Of a stretch of DNA of 64,000 nucleotides, positions 25,101 through 35,800 are shown piece after piece. Source of the stretch: Roridomyces roridus. Lineage: Eukaryota > Basidiomycota > Agaricomycetes > Agaricales > Mycenaceae. The notes beneath the pieces are model-generated. The model made no database searches. It was not told where the DNA came from and saw only the letters and a program-made list of their open reading frames with translations. The stretch covers positions 434,001 through 498,000 of the forward strand of contig JARKIF010000010.1 of the NCBI GenBank assembly GCA_029378245.1, written 5' to 3'. The position numbers and the translations under genes were made by a program. Numbering within the stretch: the first letter of the stretch is position 1; the number at the start of each line of letters is the position of its first letter.

Positions 25101-27930
25101 CCTGGTCAAAGATTGATGAGTCGATTCGACTGGAGGCAATACACATACTGATTCATCGACCAAGACCTCAAAGGCATCTGCCTCAACTCGCCCGTGTTGA
25201 GTAATCCACCGAAGAGGAATCACGAATTTGCCCGAGCGCAGTCGAGCCAACTCGTGGATATAATAATGCCGCCGGTTGGGAGCCATCCACATCGGGCTGA
25301 GCAGACTGGCGTCCAAGTTTCTGGTCCACTTTTCGCCGTGCCACATCTCGGAAATAATGCCGTCCTCGGGGACTTCGGGGTAGACACGAATGTGCGGACG
25401 GACGCTCGGATTGCACCAGTCCTACAGATTGTCAGAACAGAAGGCGAAGAAGTGGTTGAGCTCACATTTGCAGCAATCTTGCGTACGTCGTTGATATAGA
25501 AAATCTTGTCTTGAACTGATTCACACCGAATAGTCGGTACCCCCGAGCCGTTTTCACGCAGGGACTTTTGGAACTTGCGCAAAGCTCCGATGCTGGGTAC
25601 GTTCTTCACGCCGGCCTCTTTCAGGATGTAGAGAAATAATTTCATGAGGGACTCCGAGATGCGCAGCCGTCCAAGATTGTCCGCGGAATCGAGTAGAAAC
25701 AGCTAGACCAGGACATCTCAATTTTACCGAACCGCGGAAGAAAAAATAACACAAACCAATTTAGATGGATATGGGTACCAGTCAGAGTCATTTGCTTGGC
25801 AAGGATCCTCAGCGTAATCGCCGGACGCTGTGGACGCATTGGGACCAGATGAGAGATCTCGAAAAGGAAGGGGGCTTACATAACAACGCCGCCAGCGCAT
25901 CTTCCATCTGCTGCGCCTCTTCGCGCGCCTGATTTTCAGCAAGCAAGTCTTCTTTGTCGCGCTCGACTCCGAGTTCGTAACCGAGTTCCACGTCGTCCAA
26001 GTCACCGAACGTGTCAAGAGCTTGGCGTATCTTGTCAGCCTCGCGAGCAGCAACCTCGGCGGGACTTGGGTCGAATTCAAGATGAAAGTCGGCAGCGTTG
26101 GCGTCGAAATTGGCCCAGAACTCCTCCGTTACCTGATCAGTTGCCGGTGCCAGCTTGGGCAGGTGTAATTCGATTCTGGGGATATTTGCCGACTGCTCTG
26201 GGGCTGCTTGGCGGGCGGCGCGTGCCGATTCTGCTTGTCTCTGGCGACTTCGCTGTTCAATTTGAATTTGGGCTGCCTTTTGGTGATCTCTCGATTTGAG
26301 ATGCTGAGATGCGCTTGTTCTCTGGATTGGGCGCCCGGGTGGGGCTGCGGCTGCGCAAGCAATGCAAATAATCGTTTTATCCTGCCCTGGCGGGCTCGCC
26401 ACAAAACCTGGGCTCGGGGTAGTCTCGGGGCCAGACTGTAGTATCACTGACGAACAAGTAGTGATATACAGTCTGGTAGTAAACACGGCAATGCAAAGGG
26501 CGTGCCGGACCTTATGTCAGCACGTCACATGATATATGCGTGGCTTCCTTGCTCCTCGTCGTCCCGCCTCAATCCAGCCGTTTCGCGCACGGAATCTACC
26601 CCTCGACGACTCATATCATCTTACCCAAGGCCCATGCAGCTAATCTGCCCAAAAAATCCGGTCCCGAAACCACGATCTCGCCAGGAATCATGTCTCCCAA
26701 TAGGGACGGAGTCGGCGACCTGCGTGCGCTCTTTCGACAAGAAGAAGCTGCGAAACGAAAAGGCAAAGACTACTCGACGTGTGGTGCCGTTTGTGAGGGA
26801 CTTCGAGCGGATTCGGGCCCTTGGTGCGTCGCTGTTTGCTGCCGCTGATTCCCCTCTTACATCTGCTCGCGCAGGACCTTCTAACGAGCGTATTCATCAC
26901 CCACGCGCTGCATTTACACCACTTGGACCCATCCCCGCCTCCCGGGGAGCCCATTAAGAACCCTTTGGCACCAGGCCCCAATCGCAGGCGTCCTGCGACT
27001 CCCGGACCTACGAGCGATGCCTGCACCACGAGCGCCCTCTCCCGCCGCTTGGCCGCTAACCATGACCTGGCGTTCTCCGTCCCCCGTCTAGGGTACCCCT
27101 CCCTCCGTCCTCTGACCGTGGCGCCCAAGTGCTCCGTGTCTCGCTACGTGAATCTGCCGCCCACGGGCCACGCTACTTTACACGGTGAGGAGCAAACAGA
27201 ATTCTACACGCGGTCCGCTGCACCTTCCTTCCTTCCCTCTATTCTCTCCGACTCTCGTTGGCTACGCAAGAAGGAGAGACGTTCTGCGATTGCTCATGCA
27301 GAGTTTGCGGGCAGCGTTCAATGCGGGTTGTCGATGGTCGCTCGTTGATGCTCTTTGTGGCTGCCATCCAGGGCGAAGGTGGCGGTGGGCTATGCACTTG
27401 AGAGGGATGTAGAGCGACATGCGCCGATGCGAATGGATACCCACATTGGCCCAAGTAGAATACACGTACATCTTTGTCCTCGAATTATCCGGGATTTTAT
27501 CCATATATCCTCATCATCCTAATTGACTCGAGTGAGGCATATTGAGACAAAACTGCCTGGCTTGCGACGGTTGCCTGGAACCTTGCAAAGACACTTCCTC
27601 GAGGGCTCGGAGTCGAGGCTTGGACCCGATGAGTGGAGTAACTCAACATTGACTCAAAATATTTTGTGTCATGTTGAGGACATTCAAACATCACTGAGTG
27701 ACCATTTGAGAGTTTATAACGCGTGAATTGAGGCAGGAATAAGGTCAGACGAAGCTGGAAAGGGAGATCACGGCTGTCGCACGTGACGTGCTGACCTAAG
27801 GTCCGGCACGCCCTTTGACAGGACGTGATTACTACAGGACTAGGCTCGGGGCGTCAGATTATTTCAGCCAGAGACTGCCTCTGCAATCTTTCTGACCTTC
27901 AGGAATTTCAGGATTTTTCTTCGGCGGCAT
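22185..27930 (-). pseudogene. transposase-like protein, left-arm copy, with a transposon in intron 1 and an in-frame stop
   Basis: Mirror copy of the right-arm gene at 30177-34490. Exon 1 (MPPKKNPEIPE, start 27930) is separated from exon 2 by the usual short intron, which here has been expanded by the 1423-bp element at 26420-27842. The element sits three bases upstream of the intron's 3' AG and parts it from its CTGAC branch point, so splicing is probably disturbed. The in-frame TGA at 24135-24133 is the same as in the other copy. The remaining exons, down to the Ala/Glu-rich C-terminus and the stop at 22185, are as described for the right arm. Confidence 0.85.
26420..27842. mobile_element. 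non-autonomous TIR element with 9-bp target-site duplication
   Basis: The target GGCTCGGGG is duplicated at 26411-26419 and 27843-27851, while the right palindrome arm keeps the single, empty site. The element begins TAGTC and ends GACTA. Just inside, TGTAGTATCAC on the left pairs with TGTAGTAATCAC on the complement of the right end. A subterminal inverted repeat of about 35 bp begins AAAGGGCGTGCCGGACCTTA (near 26495, and inverted near 27820). No transposase is encoded. A 9-bp duplication is usual for Mutator-like elements, but the family is not certain. The interior (about 26690-27350) is GC-rich with interrupted open frames, for example one starting MSPNRDGVGDLRALF, and may derive from captured host sequence. 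Confidence 0.85.
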
Positions 27931-28087
27931 GATGGAGAACGATCAGTCTGTGCGGACAATGGTGATCACGCTCCTCGCTTGTTGGCCCTGGCAGCGGACA
28001 ATGGAATGAACAATTGGCACGGCTGCATGATGGTCACACCAACCTCTCTTGTCCTCTTCCAACACCATCCCCCGCTTTCGCAGTTTC

Positions 28088-28876
28088 ATGGCCTCTTCCA
28101 GCCCCTCCAGATTCAGCGAGCCCAACGAGGTCGATGATCTCATGAACTCAAGTCCCATGGGACCGAGTCCGCGTGCCACCCAGGGACCTCGCGGTACCAT
28201 TCGTCGTCGAGACCAGCTCGAGGACGACGAGACAGACCCCAACCCCTTCGCTCGACGCATGCCACCCCTCAATCTCCGGGCAGCTACCCTTAACCAGTCC
28301 GACCTGGCTGACCTTCAAAACTTCGCGCGCAGCAAGAAACTGAAACGCGAGCATGTCGAGGATATTGTCAAGTTCATGAATGTGAGTGTCAACATTGGGG
28401 TCGAGTGTTGCTGACTCTGCGACCCATAGCTGCCGTCGGGACCTCTCCTTCACGAAGGCTAAATGTATGCCACTCAGTTGGCGACCCTCAAAGAGGTCCG
28501 ACGTATCGCGACAAGTCAGCCACCCTGGGCCCCGTCCAAAGACTTCGTAGTATGTTGGTGCCTCATCATCGTCCCCCTCGCTAACGACTCTTCGAGACCA
28601 ATGTCCGCGCCTTGTGCTACGGCGCGCTTCTTTCGACGTCCGCTCGAGCATACAAGGGCACCACACTCACCTCAAATGTTTCTGCAAGTCCCAATGTTTA
28701 TCCTCTTGCAGTCGCGCCCTGATATCAGTGCAGAAAATCGTTTTCGAGCGGCGCTTCGATCTCCCGAGCAACATCCGCACCATCCCCGCCGACGAGGCCA
28801 AAGTCACGAAGGTCATTACGGACCAAATGAGCGACGCGCGTTCCGGAATCAAGAAAGATGTACGCACGGATGCCAC
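28088..28876 (+). pseudogene. second element gene, left copy, truncated at the palindrome centre
   Basis: The ATG at 28088 begins MASSSPSRFSEPNEVDD. The first exon encodes a Pro/Arg-rich segment and FARSKKLKREHVEDIVKFMN. After an intron (about 28381-28429) the frame meets TAA at 28460-28462 and then continues openly (MYATQLATLKEVRR, later KIVFERRFDLPSNIRTIPADEA). Homology to the right copy stops at 28876, so the 3' part of the gene is absent. It is head to head with the transposase-like gene of the same arm. Confidence 0.75.
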
Positions 28877-30019
28877 TCCTCCAATTTGCGTCGTGCCTTG
28901 AAGTGATACTCCTCGATCTTGTCCTCGAGTTTGTCCCAGAAATTCTTCTCGTGGAATTCCATGTAGACTGAGCGCTGTGCGTCGCATGAGCATATCATAT
29001 ATATGCAATAGACAAACGACTCACGAGCAATGCAACGCGGGCGCAAAACCCGGCGGTGAGCTCAAACCGACTCCCGAGGTGCCGTCCAATGTTTTCCGCA
29101 AGCTGTTTGAGACCCATGTGTTGGTCGGCGTCGTCGAGATTAGGCTTGGTAGGCTTGGCATTGGCTTTGGGAGGCTTGTGATTGACGCTAGCAGCAATCT
29201 GGAACTGTGTCAGACCAAGGGATAAAGGTGGTGGCATGCGTGCGTACATCTTTCTTGATTCCGGAACGCGCGTCGCTCATTTGGTCCGTAATGACCTTCG
29301 TGACTTTGGCCTCGTCGGCGGGGATGGTGCGGATGTTGCTCGGGAGATCGAAGCGCCGCTCGAAAACGATTTTCTGCACTGATATCAGGGCGCGACTGCA
29401 AGAGGATAAACATTGGGACTTGCAGAAACATTTGAGGTGAGTGTGGTGCCCTTGTATGCTCGAGCGGACGTCGAAAGAAGCGCGCCGTAGCACAAGGCGC
29501 GGACATTGGTCTCGAAGAGTCGTTAGCGAGGGGGACGATGATGAGGCACCAACATACTACGAAGTCTTTGGACGGGGCCCAGGGTGGCTGACTTGTCGCG
29601 ATACGTCGGACCTCTTTGAGGGTCGCCAACTGAGTGGCATACATTTAGCCTTCGTGAAGGAGAGGTCCCGACGGCAGCTATGGGTCGCAGAGTCAGCAAC
29701 ACTCGACCCCAATGTTGACACTCACATTCATGAACTTGACAATATCCTCGACATGCTCGCGTTTCAGTTTCTTGCTGCGCGCGAAGTTTTGAAGGTCAGC
29801 CAGGTCGGACTGGTTAAGGGTAGCTGCCCGGAGATTGAGGGGTGGCATGCGTCGAGCGAAGGGGTTGGGGTCTGTCTCGTCGTCCTCGAGCTGGTCTCGA
29901 CGACGAATGGTACCGCGAGGTCCCTGGGTGGCACGCGGACTCGGTCCCATGGGACTTGAGTTCATGAGATCATCGACCTCGTTGGGCTCGCTGAATCTGG
30001 AGGGGCTGGAAGAGGCCAT
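28849..30019 (-). pseudogene. second element gene, right copy, extending into the spacer
   Basis: Same gene as at 28088, read on the minus strand from 30019. It shares the in-frame TAA (29647-29645). Unlike the left copy it continues through the unique spacer with LDDADQHMGLKQLAENIGRHL, FCARVALL and EFHEKNFWDKLEDKIEEYHF, then runs into the inverted left arm and stops at 28849 in non-homologous sequence. The 'LCAR.A.LR..Y.E....FW..V' pattern near the C-terminus is familiar from anonymous transposon-associated proteins of Agaricomycetes. The function is unknown. Confidence 0.75.
28877..29230. other. unique spacer at the centre of the palindrome
   Basis: 354 bp present once. On the minus strand it continues the coding frame of the right-arm copy of the second element gene, with the strings ADQHMGLKQLAENIGRHLG, FCARVALL and EFHEKNFWDKLED. 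This shows that the right arm plus spacer represent the original order and that the left arm is the added inverted copy. Confidence 0.85.
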
Positions 30020-33000
30020 GAAACTGCGAAAGCGGGGGATGGTGTTGGAAGAGGACAAGAGAGGTTGGTGTGACCATCATGCAGCCGTGCCAATTGTTCA
30101 TTCCATTGTCCGCTGCCAGGGCCAACAAGCGAGGAGCGTGATCACCATTGTCCGCACAGACTGATCGTTCTCCATCATGCCGCCGAAGAAAAATCCTGAA
30201 ATTCCTGAAGGTCAGAAAGATTGCAGAGGCAGTCTCTGGCTGAAATAATCTGACGCCCCGAGCCCAGGTTTTGTGGCGAGCCCGCCAGGGCAGGATAAAA
30301 CGATTATTTGCATTGCTTGCGCAGCCGCAGCCCCACCCGGGCGCCCAATCCAGAGAACAAGCGCATCTCAGCATCTCAAATCGAGAGATCACCAAAAGGC
30401 AGCCCAAATTCAAATTGAACAGCGAAGTCGCCAGAGACAAGCAGAATCGGCACGCGCCGCCCGCCAAGCAGCCCCAGAGCAGTCGGCAAATATCCCCAGA
30501 ATCGAATTACACCTGCCCAAGCTGGCACCGGCAACTGATCAGGTAACGGAGGAGTTCTGGGCCAATTTCGACGCCAACGCTGCCGACTTTCATCTTGAAT
30601 TCGACCCAAGTCCCGCCGAGGTTGCTGCTCGCGAGGCTGACAAGATACGCCAAGCTCTTGACACGTTCGGTGACTTGGACGACGTGGAACTCGGTTACGA
30701 ACTCGGAGTCGAGCGCGACAAAGAAGACTTGCTTGCTGAAAATCAGGCGCGCGAAGAGGCGCAGCAGATGGAAGATGCGCTGGCGGCGTTGTTATGTAAG
30801 CCCCCTTCCTTTTCGAGATCTCTCATCTGGTCCCAATGCGTCCACAGCGTCCGGCGATTACGCTGAGGATCCTTGCCAAGCAAATGACTCTGACTGGTAC
30901 CCATATCCATCTAAATTGGTTTGTGTTATTTTTTCTTCCGCGGTTCGGTAAAATTGAGATGTCCTGGTCTAGCTGTTTCTACTCGATTCCGCGGACAATC
31001 TTGGACGGCTGCGCATCTCGGAGTCCCTCATGAAATTATTTCTCTACATCCTGAAAGAGGCCGGCGTGAAGAACGTACCCAGCATCGGAGCTTTGCGCAA
31101 GTTCCAAAAGTCCCTGCGTGAAAACGGCTCGGGGGTACCGACTATTCGGTGTGAATCAGTTCAAGACAAGATTTTCTATATCAACGACGTACGCAAGATT
31201 GCTGCAAATGTGAGCTCAACCACTTCTTCGCCTTCTGTTCTGACAATCTGTAGGACTGGTGCAATCCGAGCGTCCGTCCGCACATTCGTGTCTACCCCGA
31301 AGTCCCCGAGGACGGCATTATTTCCGAGATGTGGCACGGCGAAAAGTGGACCAGAAACTTGGACGCCAGTCTGCTCAGCCCGATGTGGATGGCTCCCAAC
31401 CGGCGGCATTATTATATCCACGAGTTGGCTCGACTGCGCTCGGGCAAATTCGTGATTCCTCTTCGGTGGATTACTCAACACGGGCGAGTTGAGGCAGATG
31501 CCTTTGAGGTCTTGGTCGATGAATCAGTATGTGTATTGCCTCCAGTCGAATCGACTCATCAATCTTTGACCAGGGCATCGCGACGGTGGTCGATGTAGCA
31601 CTGATCGAAATATCCACAATGGACCTCGCATTGAATGTCCATGATTTGGAGCACCGCCAAGAAATGCCGCTAGGCTGGTCAAGTGAGTGGTGTTTCTTGT
31701 CATATAATTCCTTTGTTGACGCCCAGATAGTCGACTCCGTGGAAGATGGATACCCCGACCGGATGCCGCATCCCCTCCGCAAAATCGCACAGGGCCGCCC
31801 CATTTATACCAACTTAATCAACTTTTTCTCTGACAATGTCTCGGGCAATCGCTCCAAGTCTTGGAACAAGCATTTCAACTGCTATTTCACCAACGCGAAT
31901 CTGCCTCGAGCATTCCATCAGCAAGAAGCGTATGTACACTTCGTGTCGACTTCCCAGCACGCCACTGTGCCTGAACAGTTCTGTGAAATTCGCAAATTGA
32001 TCGTGTAAGTCCAACTCTGCTCTGGTGGCCCTGCAACGACTTACATGATTCATCAGTGGGACGCATGAGGATCCGATTGTGGTCAAAGACCCTCTTACCC
32101 AGGACAAAGCACTGCTCATCCTTGGCGTGAATGTCGATGCCTCCGATAATCCGATGCAGAGCGAAGTTTGCAGCCACATCGGCGACAAAGGCAACTTGCC
32201 ATGTCGGAAATGCGAAGTTGGCGGGACTCAGGTGACGAAGCAGACAAACCAGACTTATCATGATTTCTTTTCGGTGCGTTTTTTGTCTCTCGAGATTCTC
32301 TTTCTGAACAAATGCAGCCTGGACGTCCACGGAACAAGGCAACTGTGCTCAAGGTTGTTCGTGAACAGCTCTACCTCGCTTGTAACGGAGTCGCGACTCA
32401 TGTCGGCGACAATCAATCTGACACTGGAATCAAAGACTCGTACGCCCAGTATTGGATCAACAAGATTATGCAGGACTGTGAAGAATGGGTCAAGTCGGAG
32501 CGTACAAGACGTGCCCGTAACATGCGCGTTCGTGATCTTTGAGAAGAGTTTGCAAAGCAGCGGCGAACTTGGGTTGATGAGAAGTTTGAGGAGATGGTCA
32601 ATCCTTTCTTTCTGATGCCCGGTGAGCTTGTACACTTTTCGTTCTCGTTCGAGTCTCATCGTTTCAATACAGGCCATGACCCCACCCAAGACACGTCGCT
32701 CGAGATTCTCCATATCATTTTGCTGGGGATTGTCAAGTACATTTGGTGGTACTCCCACAATGTTTGGAAGGATGCTGAGAAGACCACCTACGCTCAGCGC
32801 ATGCAAGCCACTGAGATCGACGGTCTCAACATCCCACCCATCCGCGCCAACTACATCATGCAGTATGCGAACTCGCTCATTGGCCGACAGTTGAAGGCCG
32901 TGATTCAAACCGGGGTATTCCACATGCGCGATCTCGTTGACGGCGTTCATTATGCGGCTTGGAAAGCAGTCGGCGGCCTAGCTGCTTTACTTTGGGTGCC

Positions 33001-34837
33001 GGAGATTGACAATATGGCCCAGTACTGTGTGCGTGGAGGCCCTTTAAACAGAGTTTGGAGCTGACTTATTGACTTCAGGGTGATCTTCGAGTCGCTGTCA
33101 GCAACGTGTTGGACGCGTTCGCAGAGATCGATCCGTCCAAGATGATTCTGAAAATCAAGTTGCACCTCCTCACGCACCTACCTGATGATGCGCGCGCGTT
33201 CGGACCGCTCATTGGCGTTGCAACAGAAATATTCGAGTCGTTCAACGGAGTGTTCCGTGCAGGCTCAATTCTTTCAAACCATCGGGCTCCAAGTCGAGAC
33301 ATCGCAAGACAATTGGCAAATCAAGAAGGAGCGCGTGCTGTGGCTCTAGGAGCATCGTGGTTCGACGCGGATTCCCAAGAATGGCGGTCAGCCGGTCCAT
33401 CAGTCAAGCGCTTCATGGACAGCCAACCGAACTTGAAGAGAATGATGGGTCTGAATGTGCGTGATGATCCCAGGCCAGGTGCGTCCGCAGTTTCTCTCCT
33501 CGATTTGACGATATAAATAGTCATATAGGTGACGCAAAACTGGCCCCGATGGCGAAACGACAAGCTGGAATGCCTCGCCCCGAACGACAAGTCTTCAGCT
33601 TGAACATGACGCTGGCACAAAACGCTCTCAATTTCGCAGGCTACGCATGTCTGGGAGGATCGTGGCATCAAGCCAGCACTATGATAGCCCGGAGCGGCGA
33701 CTCATGCTCAACAAGTTCCTGGATATTCTTCAATTCACAGGTTCGTGCTCCGTGCCCTGAATCTGAGAATATGTGCTCACGCTCGTGGACCAGGGGAAGA
33801 AGGACTGTGTCACAGTCGGGCAAATCCTTGACTTGTTGGTCTCCATGAACGACACCAATCTCGTTCTGGCGGTGGTAGATCATTTCGACATCTCGGAAGA
33901 CAAGCATCCCGTCTATGGAATGCCCCAGCTCTACCGCCGAGGTAACAAGCGGGTCATCCGCATTGTACCGGCAGAGGTAAGCCTGTCCAGGTCACCCGCA
34001 TGCAAATCTGAAATAGAGATGATAGGATGTATTATTTCTATTTAACGCTCAACACGACTGCGCAGGGGGGAAATGCTCAGCCACTGGTGTGCGCCGACTG
34101 ACGCAAGAGCGCGAAGAAACAAATATCACAGAGGCAGCCATCGAGCACACCACGCATGCCCGATACATAATCAATACTTCTGCTTTCCACAACGCGCACC
34201 TCCTTCGCCGAATTCTCCCTCGTGATCTCATTCATCCCATGCCTGCTTTTGCGAACGAAGACGAGAGGACAGCAGCCCATATCCGGTATGCTACCCAATT
34301 GCGCGGCACCACCTCGAGGAAGCGGAAAGAGCGCGAGAATGAGGCTGAGCAGAAAGCGAAGGAGGCAGCTGCTGCAAGGCAGAAGGCGGAGGAGCTGGAG
34401 AAAGCTGCCGCCGAAGCCGCTGCAAGGGCTCAGGAGGAGGGGGAGAATATTGCGGAGGCACGGGGACAACCAATTCCTCGAACAGAATAATGAGCCAGTG
34501 GTCATGTATATTTTAATTGTGCAATTGGAAATTGTGGTGGCATCCCAGACGGAATCCATACGGAAGCTTGGCGGGGGTCAGTTGATTGTACTCTCGGCAA
34601 ACACGCGATGCAACTCCCAGATGACAGGGTATATTCATTCGCAAGACATGGGATAGTGGCATTGTCTATTCGGTCGCGTGGGCCGCCTGGTTCCTAGCCG
34701 AGACAAAAGATGATGGACGTCCGGGCATTGTCTCTGTGGTTTCCACTCGGAACAATGGAGTTTACCAGACGTTGTCCCACGCGATTTCATTGTGGCTCTG
34801 ACATCCGGATATCAATCTACGGCATAGTTGTGGTGTA
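29231..34837. repeat. right arm of the 13-kb palindrome (5607 bp)
   Basis: Reverse complement of the left arm. It ends GTTGTGGTGTA at 34837 and is followed by GTA (34838-34840), a 3-bp direct repeat with 21835-21837. It lacks the 1.4-kb insertion found on the left and so preserves the empty site (30256-30264). Confidence 0.95.
30177..34490 (+). pseudogene. transposase-like protein of an Agaricomycete-expanded family, right-arm copy, one in-frame stop
   Basis: Exon 1 starts MPPKKNPEIPEG. Intron 1 (about 30211-30267, branch CTGAC, acceptor CCCAG) leads to FVASPPGQDKTIICIACAAA, a CxxC-type N-terminus. Conserved blocks follow: SESLMKLFLYILKEAGVKNVP, EMWHGEKWTRN and NANLPRAFHQQEAYVHFVST. Then come SHIGDKGNLPCRKCEVGGT, TSLEILHIILLGIVKYIW, SNHRAPSRDIARQLANQEG and INTSAFHNAHLLRRILPRDL. 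The C-terminus is an Ala/Glu/Lys coiled-coil-like helix. About ten introns of 50 nt are needed. A TGA at 32540-32542 interrupts the otherwise open frame between VRDL and EEFAKQRRTW. The 'LE-IL-H..LLG..K' block aligns with 'VD-FM-H.FELGVWK' of the transposase at 14-18 kb, which suggests a common RNase-H-type ancestor. Confidence 0.8.
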
Positions 34838-34859
34838 GTAATATGTGAATCTAAGTACT

Positions 34860-35800
34860 GGGCTCGTCGACCGAGTCATATCAAGCCCCGGAAGCGAGCG
34901 GAGTTTGAAACACTTCTTCGCTCCACACCACCACCATGCCCTACCACCCCACCCCTGCCGCCCTTCCTGGCCGCACTCGTTCTGCGCCTGTGACAACACC
35001 CTCTCGCCTCTCGCCTTGCCCACATCTCGCTATGTCATCGTGGCCAAGACGGAGTCGCCTTTGTCGTCCAATCGCGACAGGTTGTCTGACGAGAGTAGAG
35101 GGAACCCGTGCGTGATGCCCTTTCTCTTTCCACTACTGCCACTGACAGTCCATCGAGGATAGGCGGTGACGTCTATGGCCCACGCAGTTGGCTCAAGAAC
35201 CTGCGAGAGGGTACGTTCTTTCACATTGTCCGTGTCTTACTCTGCGTTGCAGGCTACCCGCTGCTGCGTGTCGTTCGTTCCTCCCGCTCCTTCCTCCCTC
35301 GCTTCCCACTCTTTTCCGTTGTACACGCCGCCATCTCGACCGTTGCATGGAGTCCACTGCACGGACAGCCAGTCCCTCATCTCATTCCCACCGCTGACGC
35401 CGACAAACCCACCCATCATCCAGCTCTCAGCTCCCTTGATCCCGCCTCCGATTGCCGTGCAAGATCCCATCCAAGTTGCCTCAGTCGTCTCTGTGGCCTC
35501 GTGCGTCGCTGAGCTAAACGGCTCTTCCCAATCCTTTCCTACGCGTACTGACTACTCCAAGCCATGTAGAAACACGACGACGCCGACTCACTGTGCCTGG
35601 TACGTCCTCACTTGGTAGTGCATTGGTCTTTACTCACACGCCTCTCAGGTGTCTCCCTTCCGTTGCACAACCTTCTGCGTCCGGCGTAACGGGCGAGAGC
35701 GACGTGCGACTGCCATGCCATGCTATTCTCCGCTCTCGATCTCGCAACACCACGCCTAGCGACCGCTCGACATCTTCACCTACCTAGATGGGATGGAGTA
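34860..35800 (+). pseudogene. probable broken gene next to the palindrome end
   Basis: Exon-like segments are joined by good introns. A frame with SRYVIVAKTESPLSSNRD and LSDESRGNP precedes a 44-nt intron ending CACTGACAG (about 35107-35150), then SRIGGDVYGPRSWLKNLRE. A 47-nt intron (GTACGT...TTGCAG, about 35212-35258) follows. A later Pro-rich frame has PPLTPTNPPIIQLSAPLIPP and an intron near 35599-35649. I found no start codon in frame upstream before the palindrome boundary at 34837. The gene may have lost its 5' end when the palindrome or its progenitor inserted. No function was recognised. Confidence 0.4.

Larger units (their letters stand above)
21838..28876. repeat. left arm of a 13-kb palindrome (5607 bp homologous to the right arm plus a 1432-bp insertion)
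   Basis: The sequence is the reverse complement of 29231-34837. For 21838-26419 paired positions sum to 56675. For 27843-28876 they sum to 58107. The difference, 1432, is the inserted element plus its target duplication. The arm starts TACACCACAAC and is preceded by GTA. Translations compared across both arms are identical, and the only mismatch I found near the centre is at 28869. The inner end is sharp at 28876. Confidence 0.95.

Noticed and set aside
21838..34837. Reading the palindrome as two independent insertions of the same element in opposite orientation
   Set aside because: The arms are equal in length and identical, the second gene is cut at exactly the same base on the left, and the right copy runs through the spacer. 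Two separate insertions would not give this.
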